From contig JBAIAC010000007.1 of the NCBI GenBank assembly GCA_037349315.1, forward strand, positions 22,400,001 to 22,464,000: a DNA stretch of 64,000 nt. Reading direction: 5' to 3'. Shown in pieces: positions 34,931 through 48,610 of the stretch (its first letter is position 1; each line of letters starts with the position of its first letter). This DNA is from Chelydra serpentina. Its lineage: Eukaryota > Chordata > Testudines > Chelydridae. Made by a program: the position numbers and the translations under genes. Under the pieces are notes generated by a model. That model did no database searches. It worked only from the letters and a program-made list of their open reading frames with translations, and had not been told where the DNA came from.

Positions 34931-36909
34931 ACCCTTCTGCCTTCCTTTCCCCCAGCTACAATGCTGAGCTAATAATAGTCTCCTTCCCCTGTTGTTAGGG
35001 TCCGTCAGTGCAAAGCACTGCATAAACACTGAGTATACATGTTTCTCCTCTTTCACAATTGCACTTCAGTGTATTGTCTTGGTTGGCATTTTGTGCTACT
35101 ATAACTCTAAATGTGAACATTGAAATGTATGGTGTAAACAATGTTTTTAAATTAAGAATTTGGTTACAAGGCATGTGAGTGCCGAGGAATTAAATAGAAG
35201 GCGGGTATTTGGCAGATGGTATAAAATAAAAAGCCATCTAAAACAAAAGGTAGGTCTATTGAAAATCATTTGCGTTTTCTTTGAAAGGGATCAGGGTTGG
35301 TGGGTGAGTGTGGGGTAGGAGAGATGCATTGGAGTTGGCTGGTTATCTTTGAGAGTGTGTGATGGTAGTGAAATACTGCAGGCACACCAAATATCAATCA
35401 ATAGCGGAATCCCACTCCCCATTGAAACCAATCGGAGTTGTGACATTGACATCAATGGGAACAGGAATTGGCACCAGATTTTGATAAAGATGACTGTAAA
35501 ATATGAGAATGCATGTATTACACATATTTTCTCAATGAACTACAACACCCATAATGCATTGCACCCGAAGACTAAGCCAAAGCTTAGAAGAGCTTACCCA
35601 TGAACAGTGTCACGCTCCAGATAACCAATAGAATATCACCGTGGACTATAGCTGAGAAAGTATTGTGGTAAATGCTGTGACTAAATCTGCCTTAAGAAAT
35701 TCAGGTCAGGCAGAAAACCCAATTAAACAGCTGCTCTGCAAATGCATAATGTAAGAGATCCCATTATCTGGATCTTCTTGCATCTCATATTCCATGTGTC
35801 TTTTCAGCGCCCACTTTCTGCATTTGCTAGAGAACTACCATGTCTGAATGGCCGGCTGAAATGAAGTGGTTAGGTTGCCTATTGGGATTACAGTATCCAT
35901 CAGGCACAGTTAGTCTGTTGCATCTATTCAATACGTTCTTGCTTTCTCGATGGGGTCTGAATTTATCTGATCCAAACTCCTGAGTGTAGCAGAGTTTAGG
36001 CATCATTAATACCATTCCACTATTGAAAGGTTAGCATACATGATGTATTCATACTCATTTGCACATGAAGATTTCTAATCATGAGACAGCAAAAATATTT
36101 CTATTTGCTGACTTTATACAAAGAATCGGTTGAAAAAAATGCTCTCTAGTCTCGCTGGCTTGCATGCACGAATTTGGTTTCTGCACCAGTCTTACCTGCA
36201 TCCACAATAGTGGATCCTGCTGAGAAACAAGGCCTAAAGGAACTGAAGAGATGATTAGTTAAAACAAGGGGACGGTGAACTTGCAAGCAAATGTAAAGTT
36301 GAAGCAAAGGTTAAAGAGGCATTTAGAAACTACTGCTGGCTACTTTTGAGGAAGTAAAAAAAGGAACCTGCTTTTTTTTTATTTACCAAGTTTTCACAGG
36401 GTTTCCTCTCTTCCTCTTTCCTCAAACTCAGCTCCCACTTTATGCACCCCATTCATGAGACCCTAATCCACTTCCCATAGCCAGCATGAACTGGCTTATG
36501 ATATTGTTTTTCTGTGTAAAGAGAAAACAGACAGATATTAATGTGCAGCATCCGAGTTTGAAAGCATTCCCAGAAAATGACATCGCTTTATATGTTTATT
36601 TTTGCTGGTGATATTTTGTAATCTCTTGGAATTAAGTATTAAATTAAGATGCACAACTGGATGTGTCTTTGGGAAAAGTATTACATCTTCTACAATCATG
36701 ATTATTACTATGCTTTGAATGTGTTGTAGCAGACTTACAGCTTTGCTTTATTGAAAAATACATAAAATGTATTTCTGTACATCAGTACTTCAGCAATTAA
36801 TACTTCGAACTTCCAGAGGAGCTTTATCTAAGGATACAAAAACAGTTTTCCCTCAGGTAAATAGTCCTATTGGCTTCACATCAGTGAGATGTTAGGACTG
36901 AGCCCTGGA
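34931..36909. other. Intergenic, nothing recognised
   Basis: AT-rich sequence, no exon or identifiable transposon. Confidence 0.4.
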
Positions 36910-37040
36910 CACCCTTATGAAGTAAGAGCCATTATTTCCATTTTGCAAGTGGGGAAACTGAGGCACAGAGCATTTAAGTGGCTGCACAAGGCTTCAAAGA
37001 GAGTCAGTGGTATCTGGGAATAGAACCCAGATCTCCTGAT
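36910..37040 (+). repeat. MIR SINE
   Basis: A clear MIR: ccattttgcaagtggggaaa, ctgaggcacagagcatttaa, then gaatagaacccagatctcc. Confidence 0.8.
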
Positions 37041-38119
37041 GCCCAGTCCTGAGCTTTAATTATAAATTCATGTTTCATTATAGGAAAACTCTAAGGAACT
37101 ACCATACCAGATCAAACAAATGGTCCACATACTCCAGTATCCTGCCTTCAGCAATCGGCTGTACTGGATGCTTTTAAGGAAAGCAAATACCCTTTATACA
37201 ACTGTGAATATTTGCACAGGCTGCAGAGTTCTTTCATTTATGAATATTTATCCAGGAAGCAAAATGAGGACTCCTAAGTTGTGTATAGGGTAGTTCTAGT
37301 GATAGCAGCAAAGGTCACTGCTGACAAACTGCAGAAAAATTGCATTACTCAATGTATGCTGGTCAAAGGAGCCTAACAGGAAGACCTAAATGCTACATTA
37401 AAAAATACCATAAAGGTGAATACATTTGTACATACTAGTAGACACATTTTCAAAGCCATTGTTCCTACCACTGTTCTGCAAGAGGGTTCTCTCAGAAAGT
37501 TCTAACAGCTGCCAGTTTTGGCCCATCTCTTGGGCAATGGAGCTAGGAGTCCCACTGCCCTGCCCTTATAAACCCACCTGGGAGGAAGCTAAGTGTTCTC
37601 TCCAATAGTGCCATTGGCCAACAAGCTCCACAGGTCCCCTGGGATCTGTATGGATCAAAGGGAATCAGTGGCAGTCCACAACCAGCTGTTGAGAGGCCCT
37701 GTACCTCTGCACCAGCTCTGTATCCCTTGTGGGTCATCCTTCCTGCATTCCAAGGCAGCACAGCTCTGATGGGGGATGTCCTACCCTGCCTTGCTCCACC
37801 TCTATCCCCTTCCCACTGCCTCACCCCTTTCAGACCCCAGGACCCACAATGCATCCTCCACAAGGTGCATGGGGGAAGGTAGGGCAGTGCCATGGAGACA
37901 GTGCTGCCCTGTTTCTTCAGGAAGAAGACACTAGTACATGGAAAGTCCTTTCCTCATGTGGATCTTGGGACCAGAATCTGGCCCCAATGCCATTTTCTAA
38001 TGAAATGCTCAATCCTGTAAAAGGTACTGAGCACTCTGGCCCCAACTCAGCCAAGTGCTTAGGCACGAGCTTGACAAAGTGCATGAATAGTTTAATTGAA
38101 CTCAGTGGGACTCCACACA
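37041..38119. other. Intergenic, no gene recognised
   Basis: The GC-moderate part at 37540-37900 opens several frames by chance. None has a recognisable domain or splice pattern. Confidence 0.4.
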
Positions 38120-38127
38120 GCCAAGTA

Positions 38128-38682
38128 CAGGGCCGGCTCCAGGCACCAGCAAAACAAGCTGGTGCTTGGGGCGGCACGTTTCTAGGGGCGGCATTCTGGC
38201 GCCAGCCATGCCACCCCTAGAAATGTGCCCCGGCCGCCCTAGCTCACCTCTGCTCCGCCGCTGGCTCGCGCGCCGCTGCTGGAGGGGGAGATCCCGAGAG
38301 GCCGCAGCGTGCGAACCAGCTGATTCACGCGCCGCTGCTCCCCCTCCCTCCCAGGCTTGAGAGCCTGGGAGGGAGGGGGAGTCCTGAGCGGCTGCGGCGT
38401 GTGCGCCGCTTCTCCCCCTCCCTCCTAGGCTTGAGAGCCTGGGAGGGAGGGGGAGATCCCAAGCGGCCGCGGCGCGCGAAACAGCTGATTCGCGCGCCGC
38501 TTCTCCCCCTCCCTCCCTCCTTCCTAGGCTTGAGAGCCTGGGGGGAGGAGGCAGGGCTGGGGATTTGGGGAAGGGGTGGAGTTGAGCGGGGGTGGGGTAA
38601 GAAAAAAATGGGGGGGGGGGGGGGGGAGGGGCGGCCAAATTTGTTTTTGCTTGGGGCGGCTAAAATCCTAGAGCCGGCCCTG
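38128..38682. mobile_element. Non-autonomous hAT element, 555 bp, CAGGGCCGGCTC termini
   Basis: Termini CAGGGCCGGCTC / GAGCCGGCCCTG are perfect 12-bp inverted repeats, and the 8-bp duplication gccaagta is perfect (38120-38127 and 38683-38690). The interior consists of repeated blocks with agcctgggagggaggggg and gaaacagctgattcgcg-like motifs and a run of 18 G near 38611-38628. Related to 4405-4571 and 47657-47787. Confidence 0.93.
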
Positions 38683-38894
38683 GCCAAGTAGATCTGATGG
38701 CAGGGTTAGAGCCCGAGAAACAAGCAGCAGGGCAGTCTTACAGTGATAAAGAAAAAGAAGGGGAAAGACTCTACATGCTAATGAGCAGTAGTTCTAATTA
38801 AAACCAACTCAGAGAAGGTTTTAGGTTACGTTTAAAAGTGGAGAAGGGATTGCTGAGATGATTGTCAAAGGTGTGCAAGGTTCACACCCTAGGG

Positions 38895-39339
38895 CAGGGG
38901 TGGCCAACCTGAGCCTGAGAAGGAGCCAGAATTTACCAACGTACATTGCCAAAGAGACACAGTAATATGTCAACAGCCCCCCCATCAGCTCTCCACCCTG
39001 CTCCCAGCACTTCCCACCCACTGGCAGCCGCGCTGATCAGCACCTCCCCATCCCTCCCTCCCCACACCTCCCGGGGATCAGCTGGTTCGTGGCATGCAGG
39101 AGGCTCTGGGGTGGAGTGGGAGGAGCGAGGGCATAGCAGGCTCAGGGGAGGGGGCGGGAAGGGGTGGAGTATGGGCAGGGCCTGTGGCAGAGCCAGAGGT
39201 TGAGCAGTGAGCACCTCCCAGCACATTGGAAAGTTGGCGCCTGTAGCTCCAGCCCCAGAGTTGGTACCTATACAAGGAGCCGCATATTAACTTCTGAAGA
39301 GCTGCATGTGGCTCCAGAGCCACAGGTTGGCCATCCCTG
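38895..39339. mobile_element. hAT-type element, CAGGGGTGGCCAACCTG termini, with nested copy E
   Basis: Left end caggggtggccaacctg, right end caggttggccatccctg. Flanks ccctaggg (38887-38894) and cccttggg (39340-39347) are an 8-bp duplication with one change. A second element occupies about 38970-39244: its right end aaagttggcgcctgtag is that of the CAYAGGCGCC family (copy E), with an undefined left end. Confidence 0.82.
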
Positions 39340-39347
39340 CCCTTGGG

Positions 39348-40004
39348 GGTCACTGCAGCAATTGCTCCTTTGACTGCCAGCATACCTTAAATGTGGACTG
39401 AAAAAAGAATAGCTCTAACATCACGCAGTCATGAAGGACAGAACATTCAGACAGCAGCTTAGAGGGAGGATGCATGATGTGATGGCCATCCACGTCACAC
39501 CAGAGCAAGTTGGTCAAGGAGAAGGACAAAGAAGGGGTAACTCTGATGCAGAAAGCATCTAAAAGAAGAGCAGGTGGACTAGAAACTGGATAGATGAAGC
39601 AATATTACTAGGGTGGCTCCATCTAAGGCCACCTTGTTGAGCATCAGCATGATGGGTATTTGTGCTCTGCCACCAGGTTGAGGCTCAACAAGGTGTTGAC
39701 AAATGGAGGAAAGGGCCACCCACCATGAGCTTGCCCTCCATTTTGCTAGTGGAACCAACATGGTAAGTGCTGGGAGGAGGAGTATCGGTGTCAGCTGTTT
39801 TCATATTGTGCCTTTTCTCCACAGTCATTGCACCTGGGCATCTTCTGGACAAATGACTAGCTACCTTCCTTGGCCTCAGGCAAGTGGTATTTTTCTTCTT
39901 CCAGCCAACTTACCAATGTTAATTCATTCATACATACTAAACCCACTGTCCTAGAGCAGCCCTTTGTAACATAGTGGGGCATTGTGGCACCTTTACCTCA
40001 GTTT
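39348..40004. other. Intergenic, nothing recognised
   Basis: No exon recognised. From 39965 onward to about 40735 the sequence may be an LTR remnant (TGTAACATAGTGGGG... to ...CACCCTGTCA), but target duplication is lacking. Confidence 0.3.
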
Positions 40005-40012
40005 CCCCTTGG

Positions 40013-40136
40013 TAGGGTGACCAGATGTCCCGATTTTATAGGAACAGTCCCGATTTTTGGGTCTTTTTCTTATATTGGCTCCTATTACCCCCCACCCCTT
40101 GTCCCGATTTTTCACACTTGCTGTCTGGTCATCCTA
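40013..40136. mobile_element. Short inverted-terminal element, 124 bp, TAGGGTGACCAG type
   Basis: Left end tagggtgaccagatg and right end gtctggtcatccta are inverted relatives. A perfect 8-bp target duplication, ccccttgg, lies at 40005-40012 and 40137-40144. Contains gtcccgatttt twice in direct orientation. The 8-bp duplication puts it with the hAT group. Confidence 0.85.
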
Positions 40137-40144
40137 CCCCTTGG

Positions 40145-43100
40145 TCTTCTACATTCCACTCAACTATCAATGCCTTCCAGGCTACTTCAGTGACTTAGGC
40201 CTCTGATAAGTCACATTTAGTCCCACCTCTTCTGGGGTACCAATGTTCCCAGGCCTTACACTCAGACCTGTAAATATTTCTTCCTCCTCTGTATCAGGAC
40301 ACATGACATTCCTTCTTCCTCTTGACTGCAGGGGTTCTGTACAGCCTTCTCAGTGGGGTCTGTGAACAGTCTTTTTCACTCCCTCCATAGCTCAAGGGGT
40401 CCATAAGAGGCCCAGGCAAACCCTAGGTCCTCTTTGGTATCTGGCCCTAAGCTCACTTAGGCTCCTTTCCCAGGCTCTTGCCAGAAGAAACCTAGCAGCC
40501 TGTTAAAAAAAAACCTGTTTTCCCTCAGGCCTTCCAGTGACAAGACTCCCTGCTCATCTCTGGATCTCTTCCTCGGGTAGGAGCATTCATTCTCCACTCC
40601 TCCCTAATCAGCCTCCCATTGGTCAGCATTCTTTCTTTTAAGGCCCTCATCCTGCCCAGGTGTGGGGCTAACTGAATGAGACTGACTGGCCTTAGGTTTC
40701 CCAGGCCTTAAAAGGGCAGGCCACCCTGTCACCATGCCTGGTTGTTTTCAGTCCACCTGCTCTTCTTTTAGACTCCACCTAGATCAATATTATCTACTCC
40801 TTGAGCAACTTGCACTAAAGGCCACCATGAGGTGTATGGCCACCATGGCACATACACTGGCCTGGAGCTGTCTAGTGAATGGGGCTTTCCTTCATGTTCA
40901 CATGCTATTTAGAGCCGTTTTTTCTCTATAGTAAATGTTTATGGAATACTGTGTGGGATTGTTTCACAAGTGCTTTTGTAATATCTTGGAAGTGCTAAAG
41001 ACTCGGGCTCCATAAATTCTAGTAGCCTTAAAATACGTTAACCACTGTAAAACCTCAGCCAGCACCCACTGTCATGTTTGCCTTATTCTGTTTATGCAGC
41101 AGCAGATGCAGCAAAAGTAGGTACAGTAGAAAATCTGCCTGCAGCTTTCCCCAAAACAAATGAAACCCTCCAAGACCACATACTTTATATCAAAAATATA
41201 TTGCAATTTCTTTTTTTCCTTTAAGTTTCAGAAACATATCCATATATGGTCTACTTGTCAAGGACAATAAATAATGATGTAATAGAAAGGTCAACCTTGT
41301 GTCATTTAGCTACAGGATGCTTGATGAAGTGAAGTTCTACAAATTAAAGCAACAAAGAAGAGCTTTAGGATGGGTAAAAGTTTCTCCAGCGCATCTTCAA
41401 GCAGGAAATCTGAGATTCAGAACAACTTATATTTTGGCTGGTAATCGTTGATCATGGGGCATCCAGAAATAAACTACAGGCTTCAAAGTGAGAGCATTTC
41501 AAAGCTGCCCTGCAGTTGATCAGCGCACCCAGGGAAAAGCAAGAGATGAATACTAAAGGGGATTTTCTGTAATGAGACTTACCCAAGGAGAGAACTCTTT
41601 GCAGCATTATTGTTTTGTTTCAGAAACCATCAGGTAATGCGACTGTGCATGTTTTAAATTTACTTATTTTATACAGAATCTATTAACTTGTTATGGTTTG
41701 TGAAAATACTTACTCCTATAATATTTTGTAAACTAACCAAGACTTTTTTTAAAATGCTCATCAATTACATGTAATTTGGAAATAGTTGGAAAGAATCATA
41801 GCTGAATGGTTTATTTACTTTTCCTTTACACAGAGAATGTGCACTTGGAATGTTTGCATGTCTTGTTTCTAAGGCACATGGAAAAATAGTTGCTGATGTT
41901 GTTATGACATATTTAAGGTACTGTAAAGTGCATGCAGTGTACCAGGTATAGAGTAAACTAGCAAAATGATATTAGGAAATGGTTCCCTTCATTTATATCT
42001 TTGAATTTGTTATTGCACTTAAGTCTGTACTGATGGATTCAATTTGGTAAGAAATAAACCCTTTGCATCAAAGAGTTTGTGCAGAATCATGATTTGATGG
42101 CATTGTGAGATATGCCAAGCTTACTTCATAAATAGTGAGACATGCTCTGACAGCTGGAGCTGGAATGGATTTGTTTACTTGGAAAGTTCCATCTGGAAGC
42201 CTATAGTTGCTTTATTCAGCATCGTGCTATAACATGACCGGCTTGCATCAACCGTTATTGCAAAAATATACTTGGCTGCTGCTGCTGACCTACATCATTT
42301 GTTTTCCCTCTAAACACGGTAATTCTGAATGTTTTCAAATGGAAAATCTTTTTATTGTTTAAAAAGTCCATGATATTCTTAGCAGTAAACTGCCATAATT
42401 TACTTGGAAAATTGCAGAGGTTTGACTGGCAACTTACCAAAATAAATAAATACAAAAAAAATAAGCCAGATCCTCAACCCGTGTAAATCAGCGTAGCTCC
42501 ATAGACTTCAACCCTACCTGAGGATCTAGCCCAAAACATGAAGACCTAAAGGCACAAGTTATGGCCTCGACCCTGCAAAGACTGAAGCACATACGTAACT
42601 TTGCACTTATGAGCAATCCTGTTAACTTCATATGTAAAGTTAAGTATGTATGGAAGTGTTTGCTGAATTGGGGGCCTTAAAAAATTGTAAACCAAGCAAA
42701 TCCCACTTAACTTTTTTTCATTTGGAGTCTCTTATTTTTGTTGTTGTTGTCAGCATGATCAATGCCATTTAATGAAGCATAAACCATAGAAACTGAAGTT
42801 CTGTATCTTCCTACAAGCTGAGCAGGGTGAAATCAATGCTAAGGGAAGATCCCCTCCACTGCTCCTTTAATGACCTCTTCATTATCCTTGACCTACTATC
42901 ATCTTCTCTAACAGTAAGCTGCAATGCTGCTTCCCTGCATCTTTTGAACAGGGACTGTCAGTCTTGATACCTTATATTTTACGGGAGGTGCGTTCAGAGG
43001 CGACCTGTTGTTTCATATAAATTGTCATATTTAGTCACTAATTGTACTGAATTGTACACACACACACACACACACACACAGAAAACGAAAAGGCGGTCTC

Positions 43101-46100
43101 TGCTCCAAAGAGCATACAGTCCGATAATAATAATAACTACAAATGTCCATGGTTTTTACCACAGAGGCAGATGGTGAGTCTTTATTCACATTGGTGAGCA
43201 GTTACTCACATGAGTAGCAACCTTAATTTCAGTGGAATTACTCATATGTAACTGCTCACTAATGCGAGGAAGGAAGTCATGACCTGGCCTACAATATTAG
43301 CACTTCATTCCTTACCATTGTCTCTGCATACACTTAACATATCCATGTACATTATGGGTCTGATCTTCTATGCCTTACTCAGACAAACTTTCACTGAAGT
43401 CAATCCAATAAAAAGAAGAAGAATACTTAGCAAGGGGGAGCTTTGTCTGTGCTGAAAGTGCAGGAGCAGACCCTATGTGGAGACAGCTGTGAATTCAAAC
43501 CCAGGAGGATCTTGTTAGACTGAGATATTAAATTATAGCACAGTCAGCAAAATGGTACAATGTAAGAAGAGCTAGATCAGTAACGCAGCAATTCAGAACA
43601 GAGGCAAAGGGTTTTGGTAATGAATAGTGATGGGCAAAATGCCTCAAAGTTCAGGTTCTGTTCCTATCAGGCACAATAGGTTCAGCGTAACTGTGTGAGC
43701 ACAGGCTCTTGTGAGATTCCCAGTATTGCTTGGGAATTCAGGGGACATTCAGAAGTTCAAATCCAAATAACATGTAGGCATTTTAACAGTTAAACCAGTA
43801 TTTTTAAAACTACAAGCAAGATCCATTTCCAATATGAGGAGATGGTTTGAGTTGATTCTTACTTTAACTAAACTGGTTCAACCATTCCTAGTCACAAAGC
43901 ATTTTGATGGCACTAATTTCCCTTGCAGTGGATGGGGAATATTCAGTTTATAGCATATTAATCCTGGGGGCATTCATAAGGTCACTTTGGTAGCTCACCA
44001 CTAAATTAAGGCAGCTCAGCTACATATTAGAAAAGCATTGTGAGAGGGAACAGTAATTTACCAGCTCTTGTGTGGCAGTGGAGTGCATGTTGACTCCCGT
44101 CTGTACAAAGAGAGAGGAAGGCATGCTTCTTGCCTCAACAGACTGAGTTCAGATACACAGTACACCTGTTGCCCAGTCTCAAAATGGAGCAGTTTTGTTT
44201 TCTATATTTGGTGGATTCTTGCTTACCTAGTTCTCAGGAGAAGTGTGTGTCCAGGCAGGATTTGGATGAAGGTGGTCATTTGCTGGTGCACAAAACAGGG
44301 AGACTGTTCTAAGCCTAAGGCATGCCCTGGGGGCAGGCACATGGGCCAAGATTTTCAAAACTGGGGATGCCTTTTGCAATTCCAGACACTCGCTGAGGTG
44401 CCTACATAAGGACAATAGTAGCCTAACTTGAGACACACCTGCCTGAAACCCTTGGCCACAGACAGGAGCTTGAGAAGGATGCAGAGGGGGGCAGCAGATG
44501 GAAGGTGTGGGTCTGTCTGAGCAATGGGAGCCAAAGGGGGAGGAAGAAGATAAGAGAGCAAAAAAGAGGAGGAGTGGAGTTATGTGGATTGGGGTTATGC
44601 AGAGCCTTCTGGGCCCAAACCCTACCCTTATATGCTACCCATATGCTGTGGGCGCAGAGGGCCCCTGACACAGCTGAACTGGCATGGATCCACTACATGG
44701 GGAGAGCAGCATGTCTACGCAGCAGATCATGCACACTCCTTTGTGCCAGAGCTAACTTTCTGGGGACAGGATGGCGACAGGCAGCATTTGTGGCAGGCTG
44801 GGGTTGGAACTTCCCATGCTATAATGATTCTCGCAAAAGAGGCATGATATAGAGCCTATTCCAACCCTTATGCTGAAGTTGAATGGGAAAAAAAGGATTC
44901 CTTCCACCTGCCCCTCTAAAGGGCCCCAGCATCTAGTCAAGTTACTTAGATCTGGGCCATGGTGACTTTGGGATTGTTCATTGTTATTTATTTGTTTAGC
45001 AAGGACAATATAACTTGTGTCTAGTGATACCGGATCGAAAGCGCCTCCTTGCTTTAGAGTGCAGTTGTCAGGTGAAAATGTGACCTCACTGTCAGAGCCC
45101 TGGATGTGCATGAAAATAGAGACCTATTAGCAGAGAATGGGTGAGAATCAAATCTGGACTCTCATCGATAAGGAATCAGAAAGCCCACGGCTTTCTGTTA
45201 CTTCGAGCCTGTCTGAAAATCCCTAGAAGTCAGGAATTTGGCTTTGGCTCCCTCATCCTTGGCCCTGCAAGTTAGATGAGAGAAACATGACTTACTAGTA
45301 AAAAACCTCTCTATTTTGGGCCCCATTTCTACCATTTCTCTCTGCAGGATGAGTCAGCGGTTGGAGCCGCTGCCAACACTGTTGTTTCTGCACTCGCTGG
45401 GACTCTTGTCATAATATTTAGATAAGTGGAGAGCACCGATATGGATTTTTTTGCAAGTGGGTGGGATTGCTTAACCCATACCGAAGACGCAAGAGAGAAA
45501 ATAAGAGCCGTCCCAAAATTCACGATCCCATACATCCCCCATTCCACACTCTGCAGGTGATGAAACAAAAGAAAAAGGGGGAGAAGGGCACTAAGAAATT
45601 ACCTTCATGTCTAGATTGTATGAGGCGTTCTATCATACAAAATGCCTTCCAGCTACTTTGCCATGTGCAGTCAGACAATGCAGTCTCCATACATCCACAG
45701 CAAACAGACACCAGCCGCCAAGCAAGTAGAGTGGATGATGGAGAGTAAAACAGCAGAACAACATGCCAGGAGTTCAACTATCTCAGGGGCAAAGAGAGCC
45801 CTTGGAGGAAGGTCTGTTTCATGGTACTTGGCTTGTCTGTGGCACTAATGTCAAAGCATGGATAGATAACAGAGTGGCTGAGAAGGGAGATAGGGCCACC
45901 ATGGCTCTGTCCCTGGAGCTACCAGCTGTTTGGTGGCTTGGCACAGATCCCTTGGATGCACAGGGGTCATAGCACTGGCCTAAGGCTGTCACAGCCTGCG
46001 TGTCAGCTATCACTGAAGACAATAATCAAATATCAGCCTTGTGAGATCTGCCATAAAACAGGGTTGAAGAACTTCAAGCCTCCAACCTTTTACTTAGGCA

Positions 46101-47656
46101 ACTGTGGTGAGGTACAGCTTACATATTGTACCCCTTAATAGTCAGATTACCAGTCCCAGCATGAGCTAATACATACAGCATCAAGGGTGACTCTCCACCC
46201 TTAATTTTCCCTCTTTTGCTTCTGTGGTGCTTGGAGTCTGAGATCAGTGCAGGCAGTAATCATACGTGTTATATACCCCATGGAACTTTGCACAGCAGGA
46301 TAAATGAGAATAAAGGTGAGTCCTTAAATCCACATTTCCTTGCTTTTGTAGGTTTTACTCAGGCTCTTAAATTTTCTTTAAATGCTTCAAAGACAGTTCC
46401 ACTGATTTTTTTTTAATGGTAACCAGAGAAAACATCCGACCTCGCAATGGAAATATGAATGGAGACTGTCCTCACGAGCTTTGACATATCCCTCTACCAC
46501 TGTAAAATCGAGAATCAGGGCTGTCTCTTCTATAAAGGTTGCTTAGAGCAGTGGTAACATATTGTAGCTGGAACATGAGATACTCTAGGCTTCTGGGACC
46601 ATAGTGATATGCCTCTGTGCCTGGCTCTGATGCACCACTGCTGCTCACATTCCTCGCATCTGCGCATTCCTCCACCATAACCCCTACCAGAGAGTTATGT
46701 TCTCCACTAGCTGCAGTCTAGTGATCCAGAGATCGAAATGGAGAGTGCACAGTTACACAGGGGGCGGGCAGAGCAGAATTCTTAGCCTAGTAAACTGGCA
46801 CAGACACCTAGAGTGATTGGGAATGAATGGTGGTCTAGAGCAACAAAAGGTTGTGTGGCTCCCTACCTGGGATGAGAGGGGTGGGCACTTTCCAGTGTGC
46901 TTAGTGCAGTACAAATGCTACAGGTCTGTCAGTGCCTGACATCTCTCCCAAGAACCCAGGCCGTTCTCTTCTGTTAGACCTTGCACACTGCTTTACAAAT
47001 GTGACTCCTCACAGCAATTTTGAGCGAGCCCGTTATTTTGCTTATGGCGGCATACAAAATACTTGGCAAATGTCGGTTTCAACTGGACAGCAAGGAGAGC
47101 ACCTAAAAAGGGACACAAACATTGGGCTGAACAGCTGACATGTAACATCCCTAATGAGAGGCCCCTGTGGATCCTGCGGAGCTGATGGAGATCTGCACAA
47201 TGAGACTTAGTCCAAGGATCAGGGACTTACTGGCTTTCAGCTATCAGAAGCTCTCTTTTGGCACAGATGCACCTGGCTCTTGTTTCGGTATTAGAAACCC
47301 CATTGCTAGCAAAGTCATTTCCACTGGAGTAGCAGCATTAACTGGCTGTTTGCTTTTTCAGCCTTGTGCATTACTTCCTATAAGGAGCTGCCTCCCTGGA
47401 TCTCTCCCACTCCCTGTGAGCTGCTTTTAAGCATTTTGGGATTAACCAATAGGGCAACTGCTGCAAGCCCCTCAGATTTTTTTCTTTCTTTAAATGCAAC
47501 CTCTCCTTATTTCTCCCAAAGAGGTGATTATGTAGGAGTCATATTCACTCCTCTGCTAATGCCAGAAGGAAGAATGCTGTCCGCACTGCATGCTCCTTTT
47601 TTCTCCCTCCCCCAAATCCTATGGGAGACACACGGCTGGTTTTAATGTTGGGGCTT
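40145..47656. other. ASB2 upstream region, no exon recognised
   Basis: No coding exon recognised in 7.5 kb. Old palindromic repeats lie at about 42464-42533, 42555-42680 and 43170-43270 (gagcagttactcacatgag against ctcatatgtaactgctcac). Open frames at 44.0-46.0 kb show no domain, codon pattern or splice signals that support a gene. Confidence 0.45.
43056..43080. repeat. (AC)12 microsatellite
   Basis: An uninterrupted AC dinucleotide run, 25 nt. Confidence 0.95.
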
Positions 47657-47787
47657 CAGGGCTGGCTCCAGGCACCAGCGCAGGAAGCACGTTCCTGGGG
47701 TGGCAAGCCGCAGGGGGCAGCGTGATGGCCGCTGAGAGGGCGGCAGTCAGGCAGCCTTCGGCAGCGTTTCTGCGGGAGGTCCTCAGC
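47657..47787. mobile_element. Non-autonomous hAT fragment (CAGGGCTGGCTCCAGG type)
   Basis: Left terminus cagggctggctccaggcacc matches the 38128 family and is followed by ggggtggcaagccgc and gccttcggcagcg. The right terminus is missing where a palindromic repeat begins (about 47797). Confidence 0.65.
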
Positions 47788-47796
47788 TAGTCCTCA

Positions 47797-47880
47797 GCCA
47801 GATCCTCAGCTAGTGTAAACGGGATTAAATCCATTGAAATCAACAGTTATCTTGCTTTACACCATCTGGGGATCTGGCCC
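47797..47880. repeat. Palindromic element, gccagatcctcagctggtgtaaat type
   Basis: Left arm gccagatcctcagctagtg, right arm ctttacaccatctggggatc then tggccc. Similar imperfect palindromes lie at 17028-17090, 23328-23398, 25455-25525, 42464-42533, 53523-53601, 60466-60550 and 62467-62554. Confidence 0.6.
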
Positions 47881-48356
47881 AGCAACTTCTATCTTCAATA
47901 ATCAAAGATGAGTAGGAGTAACACAGAGGGGGACGTGTTAATGTTTTCTCTGATTCATTTTTAAACTGTGTCCTCTTAATCCCTTGGGGGATTTGCACTG
48001 CATCTTATTGCCCAGAAGTGCCCTAACCTGAAGGAAGCAGAGGAAAGCCTGCTTTATTCACTAGTAACTTCTCCCATTTAGCAAGAGATAAATTAGCTAG
48101 GTCCGTGAGGTGCAATTATTATCAGAGGACTAAAAGAGAGGAAAAAAATCCAGCCCATTAAGTTTAAATGTCGCTTCTAGTGGATTGGCTAAAATGTGTT
48201 TTCTCCTTGATTGAAAATATGCTAAGGACTCCTGGTCAGTATAAGTCAAGGTGCAGATCTGACCCTGGACACAAGATGGTTGAACGTCAATTGCACATTT
48301 TCAAGATTTAGATTTTTACAGTTTTTTCTTATCCCCTGGTACTAGGCAAGCAGAAG

Positions 48357-48610
48357 ATGGCTACAAAGATCACGGCCACAACAAACACCCAAAGAAAAAC
48401 AATAGGTCATGAGGAGTACAGTCTGTACAGTAGCATGAGTGAAGACGAGCTTATTCAACTGGCCATAGAACAGAGCCTGACAGAGGATCCCTCAGGTCAG
48501 TCAGCTGCCCAGAGTCATCAGAAATCCGTCATGACAGCCCCTGGAGAGCCACCCACGTTGACTCGTCCTTGCTCTCATAATCCGCCACACCAGATTAATC
48601 CTTGGCACAG
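48357..48610 (+). CDS. ASB2: ASB2 beta first coding exon with ubiquitin-interacting motif
   Basis: ATG in the context cagaagATGG. It encodes 84 codons plus AG, ending CACAG before GTGAGT. The sequence SEDELIQLAIEQSL (residues 28-41) is a UIM: acidic patch, then Leu, Ala36 and Ser40 at the usual spacing. The rest of the exon is Thr/Ser/Pro-rich and probably disordered. The pyrimidine-rich ttttttcttatcccctggtactag just upstream looks like a splice acceptor, so an untranslated exon may precede it. Splices to 52755 through Arg (AG plus A). Confidence 0.93.

Noticed and set aside
44000..46140. Cluster of 60-115 codon open frames as a novel gene
   Set aside because: They overlap in several frames on both strands, have no domain, no shared splice phases and no coding composition.
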